From Micrococcales bacterium (GTDB lineage: Bacteria; Actinomycetota; Actinomycetes; S36-B12; UBA10799), in assembly GCA_016703125.1 (NCBI GenBank), contig JADJCR010000006.1, positions 62,001 through 126,000 on the forward strand: a DNA stretch of 64,000 bases. The letters are read 5' to 3'. The notes beneath the pieces were generated by a model. That model was given only the letters and a program-made list of their open reading frames with translations, made no database searches and had not been told where the DNA came from. Shown here piece after piece: positions 36,852 to 45,641 of this stretch (positions are counted from its first letter, which is position 1; each line of letters opens with the position of its first letter). The translations under genes and the position numbers were made by a program.

Positions 36852-39650
36852 TCAGGCGTAGTCGGTCACCGGCGCACAGGTGCAGTGCAGGTGGCGATCG
36901 CCGTAGGCATTGTCGATGCGGCGCACGGGCGGCCAGTACTTGTCCGGCGTGCCCGCTGGGAACACCGCCTCCCGCCTGGTGTACGGCCGGTCCCAGTCGT
37001 CGACGAGGCATTCCGCGGTGTGGGGAGCGTTGCGCAGCGGGCTGTCCGCCACCTGAACCTCCCCGCCGGCGATCCGGTCGATCTCGGCACGGATGGCGAT
37101 CATCGCGTCGCAGAAGCGGTCGAGTTCGCGCAGATCCTCACTCTCGGTGGGTTCCACCATGAGGGTTCCGGCGACCGGGAAGGACATGGTCGGCGCGTGG
37201 AAGCCGAAGTCGATGAGGCGCTTGGCGACGTCGTCCACGGTGACCCCGGTCGTGCGGGTGATTTCCCGCAGGTCGAGCAAGCACTCGTGGGCGACCAGGC
37301 CGTTGGCACCGGAGTAGAGCAGAGGGAAATGCCCGGACAACCGGCGGGCGACATAGTTCGCCGAAGCGATGGCCACCTTGGTCGCCTGAGTGAGCCCCTC
37401 GGCGCCCATCAGGCGCAGGTAGACCCACGGGATCATCAAAACGCCCGCACTGCCCCAGGGCGCTCCGGACACGGGCCCGCGCCCCACCGGACCTGCCTCG
37501 GGCACCAGCGGATGACCCGGCAGGAATGGGGCCAGGTGCGACTTCACCGCCACCGGCCCGACCCCCGGACCACCGCCCCCGTGCGGGATGCAGAACGTCT
37601 TGTGGAGGTTGAGGTGGGACACGTCGGCGCCCACGTCCGGCAGGCGCACCAGCCCGAGCAGGGCGTTCATGTTGGCACCGTCGACGTACACCTGCCCACC
37701 CGCGCCGTGCACGAGGTCGCAGATCGCCCGCAGGCCGGTCTCGAACACCCCGTGCGTCGACGGGTAGGTCAACATGATCGCGGCCAGCCGGTCACCGTGT
37801 TCGGCGACCTTGTCCCGGACATCATCGACGTCCACGTCGCCGGCGTCGGTGCACCGGACGACCACCACCCGCAGGCCGGCCATCACCGCGCTGGCGGCGT
37901 TGGTCCCGTGGGCACTGCTGGGCACCAGGCACACGGTGCGTTGATCGTCGCCGTGGGACCGGTGATAGCCACGGATGGCCAGCAGCCCTGCGAACTCGCC
38001 CTGGGAGCCGGCGTTGGGCTGGACACTGACCCGGTCGTAGCCCGTGGCCGCGGCCAGCCACCGCTCGAGGTCACCGATCATCTCTCTGGTGCCCGCGGAC
38101 TCCTCGGCCGGGGCGAACGGGTGCAGACCCGCGAACTGCGGCCAGGTCATCGCCTCCATCTCCGCGGCCGCGTTGAGCTTCATGGTGCACGACCCCAACG
38201 GGATCATCGTGCGGTCCAGCGCGAGGTCCTTGTCCGACAGCGCCCGCAGGTAGCGCATCATCGCGGTCTCGTTGTGGTAAGCGCCGAACTCCGGGTAGTC
38301 CAGGATGTCGTCGCGGCGCCGGAGATCAGCCGGGATGCGGGAGTCCCCCGGGACGCGTCGGGCCCCGAAACACTCCAACACCGTGTCCACGTCGGCCTCG
38401 GAGGTGGTCTCGTCGCAGGTCATGCCCACCGCACCGTCGAGCAGTCGCAGGTCGATCCCGCGGACGGCGGCCGCGGCGAGCACCGCGGCCGGATCGGCGT
38501 GGCTCACCACCACGGTGTCGAACAATTCCTCATGCCACACGGCCAGCCCGTGGGCCTGCAGGGAAGCGGCGAGCGTGGTGGCACGCTCATGAACCCGCTC
38601 GGCGATCCGCCGCAGTCCCGCCGGACCGTGGTACTGGGCGTAGAAGGCGGCGACAAGTGCGAGCAGCACCTGTGACGTGCAGATGTTCGATGTCGCGCGG
38701 TCCCGGCGGATGTGCTGCTCACGGGTCTGCAGCGCCAGGCGCATAGCCGGGTGTCCGGCCGCGTCCACGCTCACTCCGACCATGCGGCCGGGCAGCTGCC
38801 GCTCCAGTCCGGTGCGCACCGCCATGAACGCCGCATGCGGGCCGCCGAAACCCATCGGCACGCCGAAACGCTGTGCGGACCCCACGACGATGTCCGCCCC
38901 CAGGTCCGCCGGCGCCCGCAGCACCACGAGGGCCAGCGGGTCGCAGGTCACGGTGAGCAGCCCACCGACCTCGTGAACCTGTTCGGCCAGGCGCCGGAGG
39001 TCGCGAACCCGGCCAGTGCCCGTCGGATAGCCCACGAGTGCCCCGAAACACGCCTCGGGCAGCACGGACGCCGTGGTGTCCAGGACCTCGATCCGCACCC
39101 CGATTGGCTCGGCCCGGGTGGCCAGGACCGCCAGGGTCTGGGGGTGCAGGTCGGCGTCGACGACGTACGTGTCGCCGCGACCGACCCGGTGTGCCAGAGC
39201 CATGGCCTCGGCCGCGGCGGTCGGTTCGTCGAGCAAGGAGGCGTTTGCGACGGGCAGCCCGGTGAGATCGGCGACGAGGGTCTGGAAGGTGAGCAAGCCT
39301 TCCAGCCGGCCCTGCGAGATCTCCGGCTGGTAGGGGGTGTAGGCGGTGTACCAGGCTGGGTTCTGCAGCACGTTGCGCTCGATGACGGCCGGGGTGACGG
39401 TCGCGTGGTACCCCAGCCCGATCATCGATGTGCGGGGGTGGTTGCGCGCAGCGATGTTGCGCAGCAACTGGCGGGTCTCCGGTTCATCGGCAGGCGCCGG
39501 CAGGTCCAGGGGGCGGTCGGTCCGGATGTCCGGCGGGACCACGGCCGAGATGAGGCTATCGAGGTCGTCATACCCCAGCACCTCGAGCATGCGGGTGAGG
39601 TCCGCGGGGGCGGGACCGATGTGGCGTTCGGTGAACGTAGGACTATCCAA
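36852..39650 (-). CDS. gcvP: Glycine dehydrogenase (decarboxylating), P protein
   Basis: The PLP-dependent P protein of the glycine cleavage system, about 932 residues fused (alpha plus beta halves). The PLP lysine lies in LNLHKTFCIPHGGGGPG; FTERHIGPAPADL is the N-terminal block. Start taken at TTG 39650 (LDSPTFTERHIG), overlapping the MerR stop by 8 nt, because homologues begin a few residues before FxxRHIG; no good Shine-Dalgarno is seen. An upstream extension would run through the MerR gene in another frame. gcvH is nearby; gcvT is not in the window. Confidence 0.95.
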   Translation of the reverse strand: MDSPTFTERHIGPAPADLTRMLEVLGYDDLDSLISAVVPPDIRTDRPLDLPAPADEPETRQLLRNIAARNHPRTSMIGLGYHATVTPAVIERNVLQNPAWYTAYTPYQPEISQGRLEGLLTFQTLVADLTGLPVANASLLDEPTAAAEAMALAHRVGRGDTYVVDADLHPQTLAVLATRAEPIGVRIEVLDTTASVLPEACFGALVGYPTGTGRVRDLRRLAEQVHEVGGLLTVTCDPLALVVLRAPADLGADIVVGSAQRFGVPMGFGGPHAAFMAVRTGLERQLPGRMVGVSVDAAGHPAMRLALQTREQHIRRDRATSNICTSQVLLALVAAFYAQYHGPAGLRRIAERVHERATTLAASLQAHGLAVWHEELFDTVVVSHADPAAVLAAAAVRGIDLRLLDGAVGMTCDETTSEADVDTVLECFGARRVPGDSRIPADLRRRDDILDYPEFGAYHNETAMMRYLRALSDKDLALDRTMIPLGSCTMKLNAAAEMEAMTWPQFAGLHPFAPAEESAGTREMIGDLERWLAAATGYDRVSVQPNAGSQGEFAGLLAIRGYHRSHGDDQRTVCLVPSSAHGTNAASAVMAGLRVVVVRCTDAGDVDVDDVRDKVAEHGDRLAAIMLTYPSTHGVFETGLRAICDLVHGAGGQVYVDGANMNALLGLVRLPDVGADVSHLNLHKTFCIPHGGGGPGVGPVAVKSHLAPFLPGHPLVPEAGPVGRGPVSGAPWGSAGVLMIPWVYLRLMGAEGLTQATKVAIASANYVARRLSGHFPLLYSGANGLVAHECLLDLREITRTTGVTVDDVAKRLIDFGFHAPTMSFPVAGTLMVEPTESEDLRELDRFCDAMIAIRAEIDRIAGGEVQVADSPLRNAPHTAECLVDDWDRPYTRREAVFPAGTPDKYWPPVRRIDNAYGDRHLHCTCAPVTDYA

Positions 39651-40206
39651 TCTTGCGGGAGCGGCGGCGCGACAACTCGTCGTCCACCACGGTAATGCTG
39701 CCGTCTGCACGCTCAGCCGGCAGCGAGGCGAGATCGCTCTCCACCTCCCGCCAGACAGCACCCACAGCGATCCCGAACACTCCTTGCCCACCGTGAACCA
39801 GATCGATGACGTCCTCGGCGCTGCGGCACTCGTAGACGCTGGCCCCGTCGCTCATGAGAGTGATCTGGGACAGGTCGGTCACGCCGGTGGATCGCAGGTG
39901 TTCCAGAGCGGTGCGGATCTGTTGCAACGTCACGCCGGTCTCCAGCAGCCGCTTGACGATCTTCAGCGTGACGATGTCGCGGAAGTTGTACAGCCGCTGC
40001 GAGCCGGAGCCGGCGGCGGTGCGCAGGCTCGGCTCCACCAGCCCCGTGCGTGCCCAGTAGTCCAACTGACGGTAGGTGATTCCCACGATCTTGGCCACGA
40101 CGGGCGCCCGGTACCCGGCATCGTCGGGTACGTGCAAGTCGTCGGCGAACAGTTCCTGCTGCACCACCTCGGGGACTGCAGACGAGTTGGCGAGTGCCTC
40201 GTTCAT
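39643..40206 (-). CDS. MerR-family transcriptional regulator (Rv1830 type)
   Basis: A 187-residue regulator with a MerR HTH domain at about 30-100 (AKIVGITYRQLDYWARTGLV, then LYNFRDIVTLKIVKRLLETG). It keeps the order of the mycobacterial Rv1828-Rv1832 block, lying between DUF151 and gcvP. GGAGAAACC precedes ATG 40206. A 15-bp palindrome sits 112 nt upstream and is a candidate operator. The effector is unknown. Confidence 0.9.
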   Translation of the reverse strand: MNEALANSSAVPEVVQQELFADDLHVPDDAGYRAPVVAKIVGITYRQLDYWARTGLVEPSLRTAAGSGSQRLYNFRDIVTLKIVKRLLETGVTLQQIRTALEHLRSTGVTDLSQITLMSDGASVYECRSAEDVIDLVHGGQGVFGIAVGAVWREVESDLASLPAERADGSITVVDDELSRRRSRKIG

Positions 40207-40317
40207 GGTTTCTCCTCGGCTGTCCTGCGAGATTGCCTGCGAACTGCGCTATCGCAAACTTAGGGGCACGGCCCGCAACGACGCGACCGACACGCCCGGC
40301 GGGATACCCGCAATGTC

Positions 40318-40332
40318 TCAACCTGAGGTTGA
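40318..40332. promoter_or_regulatory. Palindrome TCAACCTGAGGTTGA, candidate MerR operator
   Basis: A perfect 7-bp inverted repeat around a central base in the 133-nt gap between the DUF151 stop and the MerR start; flanking ATGTC/GACAT extends it with one offset base. It lies upstream of the MerR gene, so autoregulation or control by the neighbouring FtsR-type MerR is plausible. The rest of the gap has no other clear signal. Confidence 0.5.
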
Positions 40333-40339
40333 CATTTAG

Positions 40340-40834
40340 TCATTGGGCGCTGCCGCCCTCGAAGTCCTCCGGGGTGACATGGTCCAAGAATTCGCGGAAA
40401 GCCTCGACTTCCGCCTCATCTTCGGGCTCTTCGTCCGCTTCAGACGGCATGTCGATGGCCGCATCGTCGAGAACGTGCTCCGCGGCGAACAGTGGGGAGT
40501 CGGTCCGCAGTGCAAGCGCGATCGCATCGGAGGGACGTGCGGACACGGTGACCCCGTTGTCGAAGACGAGTTCGGCGTAGAAGATCCCGTCGCGCAGATC
40601 GACGATGTCCACACGGGTCACTGTGCGTCCGAGAGCGGAGATGACGTCACGGAGCAGATCGTGGGTCAGCGGCCGTTCCGGCTGTACCCCCTGCTGGGCG
40701 AAAGCAATCGCCGTCGCTTCGACGGCGCCGATCCAGATGGGCAGGAACCGGTTGGATTCGCTGTCCCGCAACAGCACGATCGGCTGATTGGAGGGCATCT
40801 CGACCCGCACACCCACGACATCCACGGCTCGCAC
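40340..40834 (-). CDS. DUF151 bifunctional nuclease-family protein
   Basis: A 164-residue DUF151 protein with the conserved VLLRDSESNRFLPIWIGAVEA, FYAELVFDNG and ARPSDAIALALR blocks, ending in an acidic EADEEPEDEAEVEAF tail. Homologues include plant BBD nuclease and the mycobacterial Rv1829. Start GTG 40834 (VRAVDVVGVRVEMP). It lies 56 nt after ftsR. Confidence 0.9.
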   Translation of the reverse strand: MRAVDVVGVRVEMPSNQPIVLLRDSESNRFLPIWIGAVEATAIAFAQQGVQPERPLTHDLLRDVISALGRTVTRVDIVDLRDGIFYAELVFDNGVTVSARPSDAIALALRTDSPLFAAEHVLDDAAIDMPSEADEEPEDEAEVEAFREFLDHVTPEDFEGGSAQ

Positions 40835-40890
40835 GGATTCACTCTACGCCCCCGCTGACGCTGCGACACCCTCGCGCGGATGGCGCCGGG

Positions 40891-41565
40891 TCACAGCTGT
40901 GAACGCATCACCGCCACGTGTACCCGGACCAGTGCCGAGGCCAGTTCCCGCGCGCGTTCGGTGTACTGCTCGTCACTCTCACCCGACCTCGGCTGCCCCA
41001 GTGCCGCAGTGTGAAGATCGACCTCCCGGCGCACGGCGAGGTACACCGGACGGGCGTTGCGCACCGGTACGCCACAGTCGCGCAGGGCCGCGAGGCTGCG
41101 CGCGGCCTCGACGTGGTCCAGTGTGTAATCGGTGGTCTCCGGCAGCAGGCCGAGGGCAACCGCCTGGGCGAGATCCTCGGCGCTGAGGCCGGACTCCCGG
41201 CAGATCTCGCCGGCCTTGAGGCGCACGCCGGTGTCCAGGGACGACACATCGGAGCCGGTCGTCTCCGGCATGGTCGGCTGAGGGGTCGAGTCCGCCGGTG
41301 CCGGCGCCGTGAGGCCCCGGTCGAGCGCGTCGAGGTGTTCTGCGATGACCTTCAGCGGTAGATAGTGGTCGCGCTGCATGGTCAGCACGTAGCGGATCCG
41401 CTCGAGGTGTGCGGGGGTGTACTTGCGGTATCCCGATGGCGTGCGCAGCGGCGCCACCAGACCCTCCGACTCCAGGAACCTGATCTTGCTCACACTGACG
41501 TCGGGAAACTCGGGCCGCAATGACGAGACCGTCTCACCGATGCCCATCAAGTGCGTAGTAGTCAT
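40891..41565 (-). CDS. ftsR: MerR-family regulator, FtsR (Rv1828) type
   Basis: A 224-residue MerR protein. The HTH region has TVSSLRPEFPDVSVSKIRFL, then GLVAPLRTPSGYRKYTPAHL and YLPLKVIAEHLD. In Corynebacterium the homologue FtsR activates ftsZ expression. The C-terminal region (about 110-224) is the dimerisation/effector-like part. ATG 41565 overlaps the garA stop by 4 nt. Confidence 0.9.
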   Translation of the reverse strand: MTTTHLMGIGETVSSLRPEFPDVSVSKIRFLESEGLVAPLRTPSGYRKYTPAHLERIRYVLTMQRDHYLPLKVIAEHLDALDRGLTAPAPADSTPQPTMPETTGSDVSSLDTGVRLKAGEICRESGLSAEDLAQAVALGLLPETTDYTLDHVEAARSLAALRDCGVPVRNARPVYLAVRREVDLHTAALGQPRSGESDEQYTERARELASALVRVHVAVMRSQL

Positions 41566-42047
41566 TCGGTCAGGTGGTCCTCGTCAGCGTGCAGGTACTG
41601 CAGGCGGAATTTGCCGATCTGCATGAGGTCACCGGAGGTCAGTTGGTGTCGTTCCACGGACGTGCGGTTCACGTACGTGCCGTTCAACGAGCCCATGTCC
41701 ACGACCGCCCACCCGTCGCCGTCGGCCACGAACTCCGCGTGATGCCGGGAGACGGTGACGTCGTCGAGCATGATGTCGGCGTCAGCGGCCCGACCGACCG
41801 ACAGTCGGTCGCCGGTCAGTTCGAACCGCTGCCCGATCTCCGGGCCACGTTGCACGACGATGACGCTCATCCCCTTGGTCAGCCCGGACAGACCCGCCAC
41901 CACCGGCACCGGGCCGGTGTCGCGCTCGTCGACGACCACCGCACCGGTCGGGTCCTCCTCGTTACGCGCACGCGGCGTCCCGCATGCCGAGCAGAAGCGG
42001 TCCTCGGGCTCCAAGGGACGCCCGCACCGCGCACATTCGTTGCTCAC
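41562..42047 (-). CDS. garA: FHA-domain protein, GarA type, with N-terminal zinc ribbon
   Basis: A 161-residue protein. FHA domain at about 65-150 with SVGRAADADIMLDDVTVSRH and GSLNGTYVN. In mycobacteria GarA regulates alpha-ketoglutarate metabolism after phosphorylation of its N-terminal ETTS motif. Here the N-terminus is instead a zinc ribbon (CARCGRPLEPEDRFCSACG) and no ETTS is present. Start chosen at GTG 42047 because GAGGAG lies just upstream; another GTG at 42065 is possible. Position beside ftsR supports the name. Confidence 0.85.
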   Translation of the reverse strand: MSNECARCGRPLEPEDRFCSACGTPRARNEEDPTGAVVVDERDTGPVPVVAGLSGLTKGMSVIVVQRGPEIGQRFELTGDRLSVGRAADADIMLDDVTVSRHHAEFVADGDGWAVVDMGSLNGTYVNRTSVERHQLTSGDLMQIGKFRLQYLHADEDHLTE

Positions 42048-42107
42048 CGCACTCCTCACGGACACCAGAAGCCTCTACGTTAACCGAAGAGTCAGACTCC
42101 GGTGGTA

Positions 42108-42491
42108 TCAGTCTTTCTGGACGAGGGCGTCATAGTCCGTGGAAGACAGTAGCGCCTCTGCCGCGTCCGGGTCGGCCGGTTCGATGACGAACAGCCAGCC
42201 CCCCTCGTAGGGGTCGGCGTTCACGGTCTCCGGCGCGGTCTCCACCGCGTCGTTGCGCGCGACCACCGTGCCCGCGACCGGCGCGTAGATCTCGCTCACG
42301 CTCTTGGTCGACTCGACCTCCCCGATGGCGTCGCCGGCGCTGACATCGGCCCCCACCTCCGGCAGCGCCACGAAGACCACATCACCGAGCGCGTCCTGGG
42401 CGAAGTCAGTGATGCCTATCCGCAGGTTGCCGTTCTCCAGCGGAAGGACCCATTCGTGTTCTCGGGTGAAGCGCCGATCGTCAGGTGTCAT
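42108..42491 (-). CDS. gcvH: Glycine cleavage system H protein
   Basis: A 127-residue lipoyl-carrier protein shuttling the aminomethyl group between P and T proteins. The lipoylated lysine lies in EVESTKSVSEIYAPV near residue 65, and LRIGITDFAQDALGDVVFV precedes it. Ends 61 nt before the garA start; 10 nt after the DUF881 gene. Confidence 0.96.
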   Translation of the reverse strand: MTPDDRRFTREHEWVLPLENGNLRIGITDFAQDALGDVVFVALPEVGADVSAGDAIGEVESTKSVSEIYAPVAGTVVARNDAVETAPETVNADPYEGGWLFVIEPADPDAAEALLSSTDYDALVQKD

Positions 42492-42501
42492 ACCCCGAAG
42501 A

Positions 42502-43167
42502 TTAGTCGGTCACCGACACGTTCGGGTCGGCCTCCGGCAGGTTCACCGTGCTGAGAATCTCCACGCGGTCGAGTTCGGTGATGACGATCGAACCGTCCTG
42601 CGATTCCACCGTGTCGGCGATCCCACCGGGGATGCGCATGGCGGTGGCCATGGTGCTCGGGCCCCCGATCGCGGTGATCTCGTAGGGACCGCCGACCACC
42701 GTGCCACTGATCGAGATCCCGTCGCCGGAATCGGCGAACCAGGTGTCCACCACCACCCGATTGCCGTTGACCTCGATGGCCTCCGCCCCGGCGTCGCGCA
42801 ACTCCTGCACCGTGTTGAGCAAGTCGGAGGCGAAGAAGGCATCCTGACCGTCGATGCGCATCTTGATCCCCGGACCGCGCACGCCCGTCGTGCCCGCCAG
42901 GACGCGCAAGGAGTCTGCCCGCTGCTGGGTCTCCTGAAGCGCTTCGGCCGAGGTTCCCGTGCGCAGTCGCTGTTCGGCGGCCTGGAGGCGCAGGATCTCA
43001 CCGTCCAACCGCGTCTGCCGGGACTGCAGGTCGTCCAACAGGCGGACCAGGTCGGGCTCGCGCGCAGTCGCCAGGAATTCGTCGGCGCCCTGCCCGCGCA
43101 CCACTGCCACCGCTCCGATGCCGATCAGCACGCAGACGATGGCCACGCCCCACTGGCGCGTCCTCAT
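42502..43167 (-). CDS. DUF881 membrane protein
   Basis: A 221-residue DUF881 protein: one N-terminal membrane segment (GVAIVCVLIGIGAVAVV), a coiled-coil stretch at about 40-80, then the extracytoplasmic domain with TGVRGPGIKMRI and LRDAGAEAIEVNGNRVV. Same position as mycobacterial Rv1825, associated with growth and division. ATG 43167 overlaps the sbp stop by 4 nt. Confidence 0.9.
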   Translation of the reverse strand: MRTRQWGVAIVCVLIGIGAVAVVRGQGADEFLATAREPDLVRLLDDLQSRQTRLDGEILRLQAAEQRLRTGTSAEALQETQQRADSLRVLAGTTGVRGPGIKMRIDGQDAFFASDLLNTVQELRDAGAEAIEVNGNRVVVDTWFADSGDGISISGTVVGGPYEITAIGGPSTMATAMRIPGGIADTVESQDGSIVITELDRVEILSTVNLPEADPNVSVTD

Positions 43168-43496
43168 GCCTTGAACATCCTGCGCCGGATGGCCGCGGCG
43201 TTGGCGAAGATCCGCATCGCCAGCACGACCACCACCCCGGTGGACATCTGTGCCCCGACCCCCAACTGGTCGCCCAGCCACACGAGCACGCACGCGACCG
43301 CGACGTTGCCCAGGAAGGACACCACGAACACCTTGTCGGAGAAGTTGCCGTCGAGCATGGAACGCAGCGCGCCGGACACCGCGTCCAGACCGGCGATGAC
43401 GGCCACGGGCAGGTAGGCGTCCATCCAAGTCGGCACGTCCGGGGAGAACACGACACCGAGGATGATCCCGACGATCAACCCGATGAGGGCGATCAT
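43164..43496 (-). CDS. sbp: Small basic protein Sbp (DUF1290)
   Basis: A 110-residue membrane protein of three segments with the DUF1290 sequence YLPVAVIAGLDAVSGALRS and DKVFVVSFLGNV. In Bacillus the homologue is in the ftsZ-region operon; in actinobacteria it sits between two DUF881 genes, as here. ATG 43496 overlaps the upstream DUF881 stop by 4 nt. Confidence 0.9.
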   Translation of the reverse strand: MIALIGLIVGIILGVVFSPDVPTWMDAYLPVAVIAGLDAVSGALRSMLDGNFSDKVFVVSFLGNVAVACVLVWLGDQLGVGAQMSTGVVVVLAMRIFANAAAIRRRMFKA

Positions 43497-44299
43497 GACC
43501 CTCCCCCTTTCAGGATCTCGGCCTGCAGCGGCAGATTCGCCGTGGACGCCGGGACGTCGACCGAGTCGGCCGCCGTCACCTCCGACTGTATGCCGTAGTC
43601 GGTTCCCAACTGCGCCAGATCCTTGCTGCTCTGACCCTCTTCAAATCGGTCGGCCAGCTCCGCCGGGCCGATGGCCACGATCCGGTAGGGCGGCTCCAGG
43701 GGACGGTAGTCCACGAGGATCGCCTCACCGGCGGTGCGGATCGCCGTGGCCGACGTCAGGCGCACGTCGTTGATGGCGATGGCCTGCGCGCCGGCCTCCC
43801 ACAGACCGTTGACGGCCATCTGCATGTCGATGTCCAGCACCGTGGCCTCCGCGGGTTCGACGCCGCGCGGCAGGGGCGGTTCCGCGTCGTCCAGGGTCAC
43901 GACCGCACCGGGCCCGGTGAGAGCCACGAAACCGGTCGCCACTTCCAGGGAGCGCAACTGCTCGGAGAACTGCTCACCGAGCCCGCCGGTGGCCAGTTGT
44001 TGGAGCTGGGACACGCTGGCCCGCAGCTGCGCGGTCTTCTGCTGGGACTCCCCGGCGCCCTGCGTCGCCCGGTCGATCCGGCTGATCAGATCGTCGCGGC
44101 GTTGCTCGGCCGCGGGCTGCACGTTCTGCCGCTGCCAGAAGGCGGTGACCAGCAGCATGCCGATCACGGCGAAGAGCACGGCGGCGATGACCGGGTTCCC
44201 CTGCGTGGTCGGAGAGCGCTGCTCGGCCAGGGCATAGTCGTCGGCCTGCGCCTCCGCCAGGAGCCGGTCGAGCAGGCTCGCCGGCCGCTGACCACTCAC
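43493..44299 (-). CDS. DUF881 membrane protein (second)
   Basis: A 268-residue paralogue of the other DUF881 gene: N-terminal cytoplasmic region, a membrane segment at about 44-62 (NPVIAAVLFAVIGMLLVTAF), coiled coil, then LTGPGAVVTLDD and LWEAGAQAIAINDVRLTS. Equivalent to mycobacterial Rv1823. Start GTG 44299 (VSGQRPASLLD) overlaps the stop of the upstream CDP-alcohol phosphotransferase gene by 4 nt. Confidence 0.88.
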   Translation of the reverse strand: MSGQRPASLLDRLLAEAQADDYALAEQRSPTTQGNPVIAAVLFAVIGMLLVTAFWQRQNVQPAAEQRRDDLISRIDRATQGAGESQQKTAQLRASVSQLQQLATGGLGEQFSEQLRSLEVATGFVALTGPGAVVTLDDAEPPLPRGVEPAEATVLDIDMQMAVNGLWEAGAQAIAINDVRLTSATAIRTAGEAILVDYRPLEPPYRIVAIGPAELADRFEEGQSSKDLAQLGTDYGIQSEVTAADSVDVPASTANLPLQAEILKGGGS

Positions 44300-44880
44300 C
44301 GTGCGGCCGCCATGATCCGCCGGGCCTGGCCGATGTACAGCACCGCGGCCCACCAGTAGAGCGCGGTGCCCCACACGGCGAACGCCCATCCGAAGACGTT
44401 GGCGGTCTGGGCGAGCGATCCGGTGCCGTCACCGAGCAGGAGCAGCGGGAAGGCGTACAGCAGGCAGAAGGTCGCTGCTTTGCCGAGAAAGTGCACCGGA
44501 AGACCGGTGACCCCTCGTCGTTTGAGGACCGCCAGGACGACACTCATGATGACGTCACGCGACACCAGCAGCACCACGAACCACCACGGCACGATCCCGC
44601 GCAACAGCAGCCCGACCAACGTCGCCAGGATGTACAGGCGGTCGGCAACCGGGTCCAGCAGCTGGCCCACACGGGAGATCTGGTGCCAGCGACGGGCCAG
44701 GAAGCCATCGAGCCAGTCCGTGAACCCCGCCAGCATCAGCACCGCGACGGCCAGGCCGTCGGCTTCTGGCACCAGGATCAGCCAGAGGAACAACGGAACC
44801 CCGAGCAGGCGCAAGGCCGACAGGATGTTGGGTACCGTGAGCACCCGATCCGTCTGGACCTGCGTCGACTGGACCTCCAC
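44296..44880 (-). CDS. CDP-alcohol phosphatidyltransferase (PgsA2-like)
   Basis: A 194-residue membrane enzyme with the complete CDP-alcohol motif: TDWLDGFLARRWHQISRVGQ followed by LLDPVADR. Likely makes phosphatidylglycerophosphate or cardiolipin; the mycobacterial neighbour at this position is pgsA2 (Rv1822). Motif alone does not fix the acceptor. It heads pgsA2-DUF881-sbp-DUF881-gcvH-garA-ftsR. Confidence 0.88.
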   Translation of the reverse strand: MEVQSTQVQTDRVLTVPNILSALRLLGVPLFLWLILVPEADGLAVAVLMLAGFTDWLDGFLARRWHQISRVGQLLDPVADRLYILATLVGLLLRGIVPWWFVVLLVSRDVIMSVVLAVLKRRGVTGLPVHFLGKAATFCLLYAFPLLLLGDGTGSLAQTANVFGWAFAVWGTALYWWAAVLYIGQARRIMAAAR

Positions 44881-44889
44881 GCGCCCAGC

Positions 44890-45561
44890 CTAGGCGGCGG
44901 GCGGGAACTGCGGTGCGGACTCCCCCGAGCCGGCGCGGAATGCCAGCACGAGCACCCAGATCGCGATGCCGATGATCACCAGGCCCGCGATGGCCATCCC
45001 GATGGCGGCGCTGCCGGCCCACGCGACCGTGGCGAGTACCGAGACCTGACCGTCGACACCCCGGGAGGCGTCCTCGTTCATGACGACCAGCGTGGTCTCG
45101 GCGTCGGACACCGGCCAAGCGACCGTGACGTCCTGTCCGGAGGCCTGGTCGGCCCAGAACGGCTGCAGGGCCGGCGCCTCCGGCACACGGTCACCCGGGA
45201 TGCTGGTCTGGTTGACAGTGTCCGACGTGCTGTCGATGCCGGTCACCAATTCGTACGGGGCCCCCTGCAAGTAGTCCAGGGAGTCCACCTTCGGGGCGAC
45301 GCCGACGAACAGCGACTCGTTGCCGGTGACCTCGAGCCGGACGTCGAACCAGTCCTCCTCCACGGGCAGCGGGGCGTCACTGCTGATCTCGAAGTCCGTC
45401 ACCACCACCGCCCGGCCGACCTCGGAGGTCACAGAGCCGATCGGGATCCTCGCCTGCCCATCGGTGCCGAAGATCCCGAACAGCACCGCCCCGGCGCCCA
45501 TCAGGCCGATCCCCACCAGCCCCAGCACCGCACCCAGGATTCCCAGCACGAGTCTCTTCAT
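44890..45561 (-). CDS. Hypothetical membrane protein with two flanking membrane segments
   Basis: A 223-residue protein with an N-terminal membrane segment (LVLGILGAVLGLVGIGLMGAGAV shortened at 3-25), an extracytoplasmic beta-rich middle and a C-terminal membrane segment at about 185-210 (MAIAGLVIIGIAIWVLVLAF). It ends in a Gly/Pro-rich cytoplasmic tail. No recognised domain or catalytic motif. Start ATG 45561. It lies 9 nt upstream of the pgsA2-like gene and may be its operon leader; a role in the cell envelope is only a guess. Confidence 0.8.
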   Translation of the reverse strand: MKRLVLGILGAVLGLVGIGLMGAGAVLFGIFGTDGQARIPIGSVTSEVGRAVVVTDFEISSDAPLPVEEDWFDVRLEVTGNESLFVGVAPKVDSLDYLQGAPYELVTGIDSTSDTVNQTSIPGDRVPEAPALQPFWADQASGQDVTVAWPVSDAETTLVVMNEDASRGVDGQVSVLATVAWAGSAAIGMAIAGLVIIGIAIWVLVLAFRAGSGESAPQFPPAA

Positions 45562-45641
45562 CTGTTCACCGTAATCGCCGGACCGCACGCCCGGGCGCAG
45601 GCGCCGCGAGGTGTCTGCATCCGGTCATGGACTAAGGCGGT

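Noticed and set aside
36150..38675. An 841-codon open frame on the plus strand
   Set aside because: It lies opposite the antiporter and gcvP, both strongly supported, and shows no recognisable motif.
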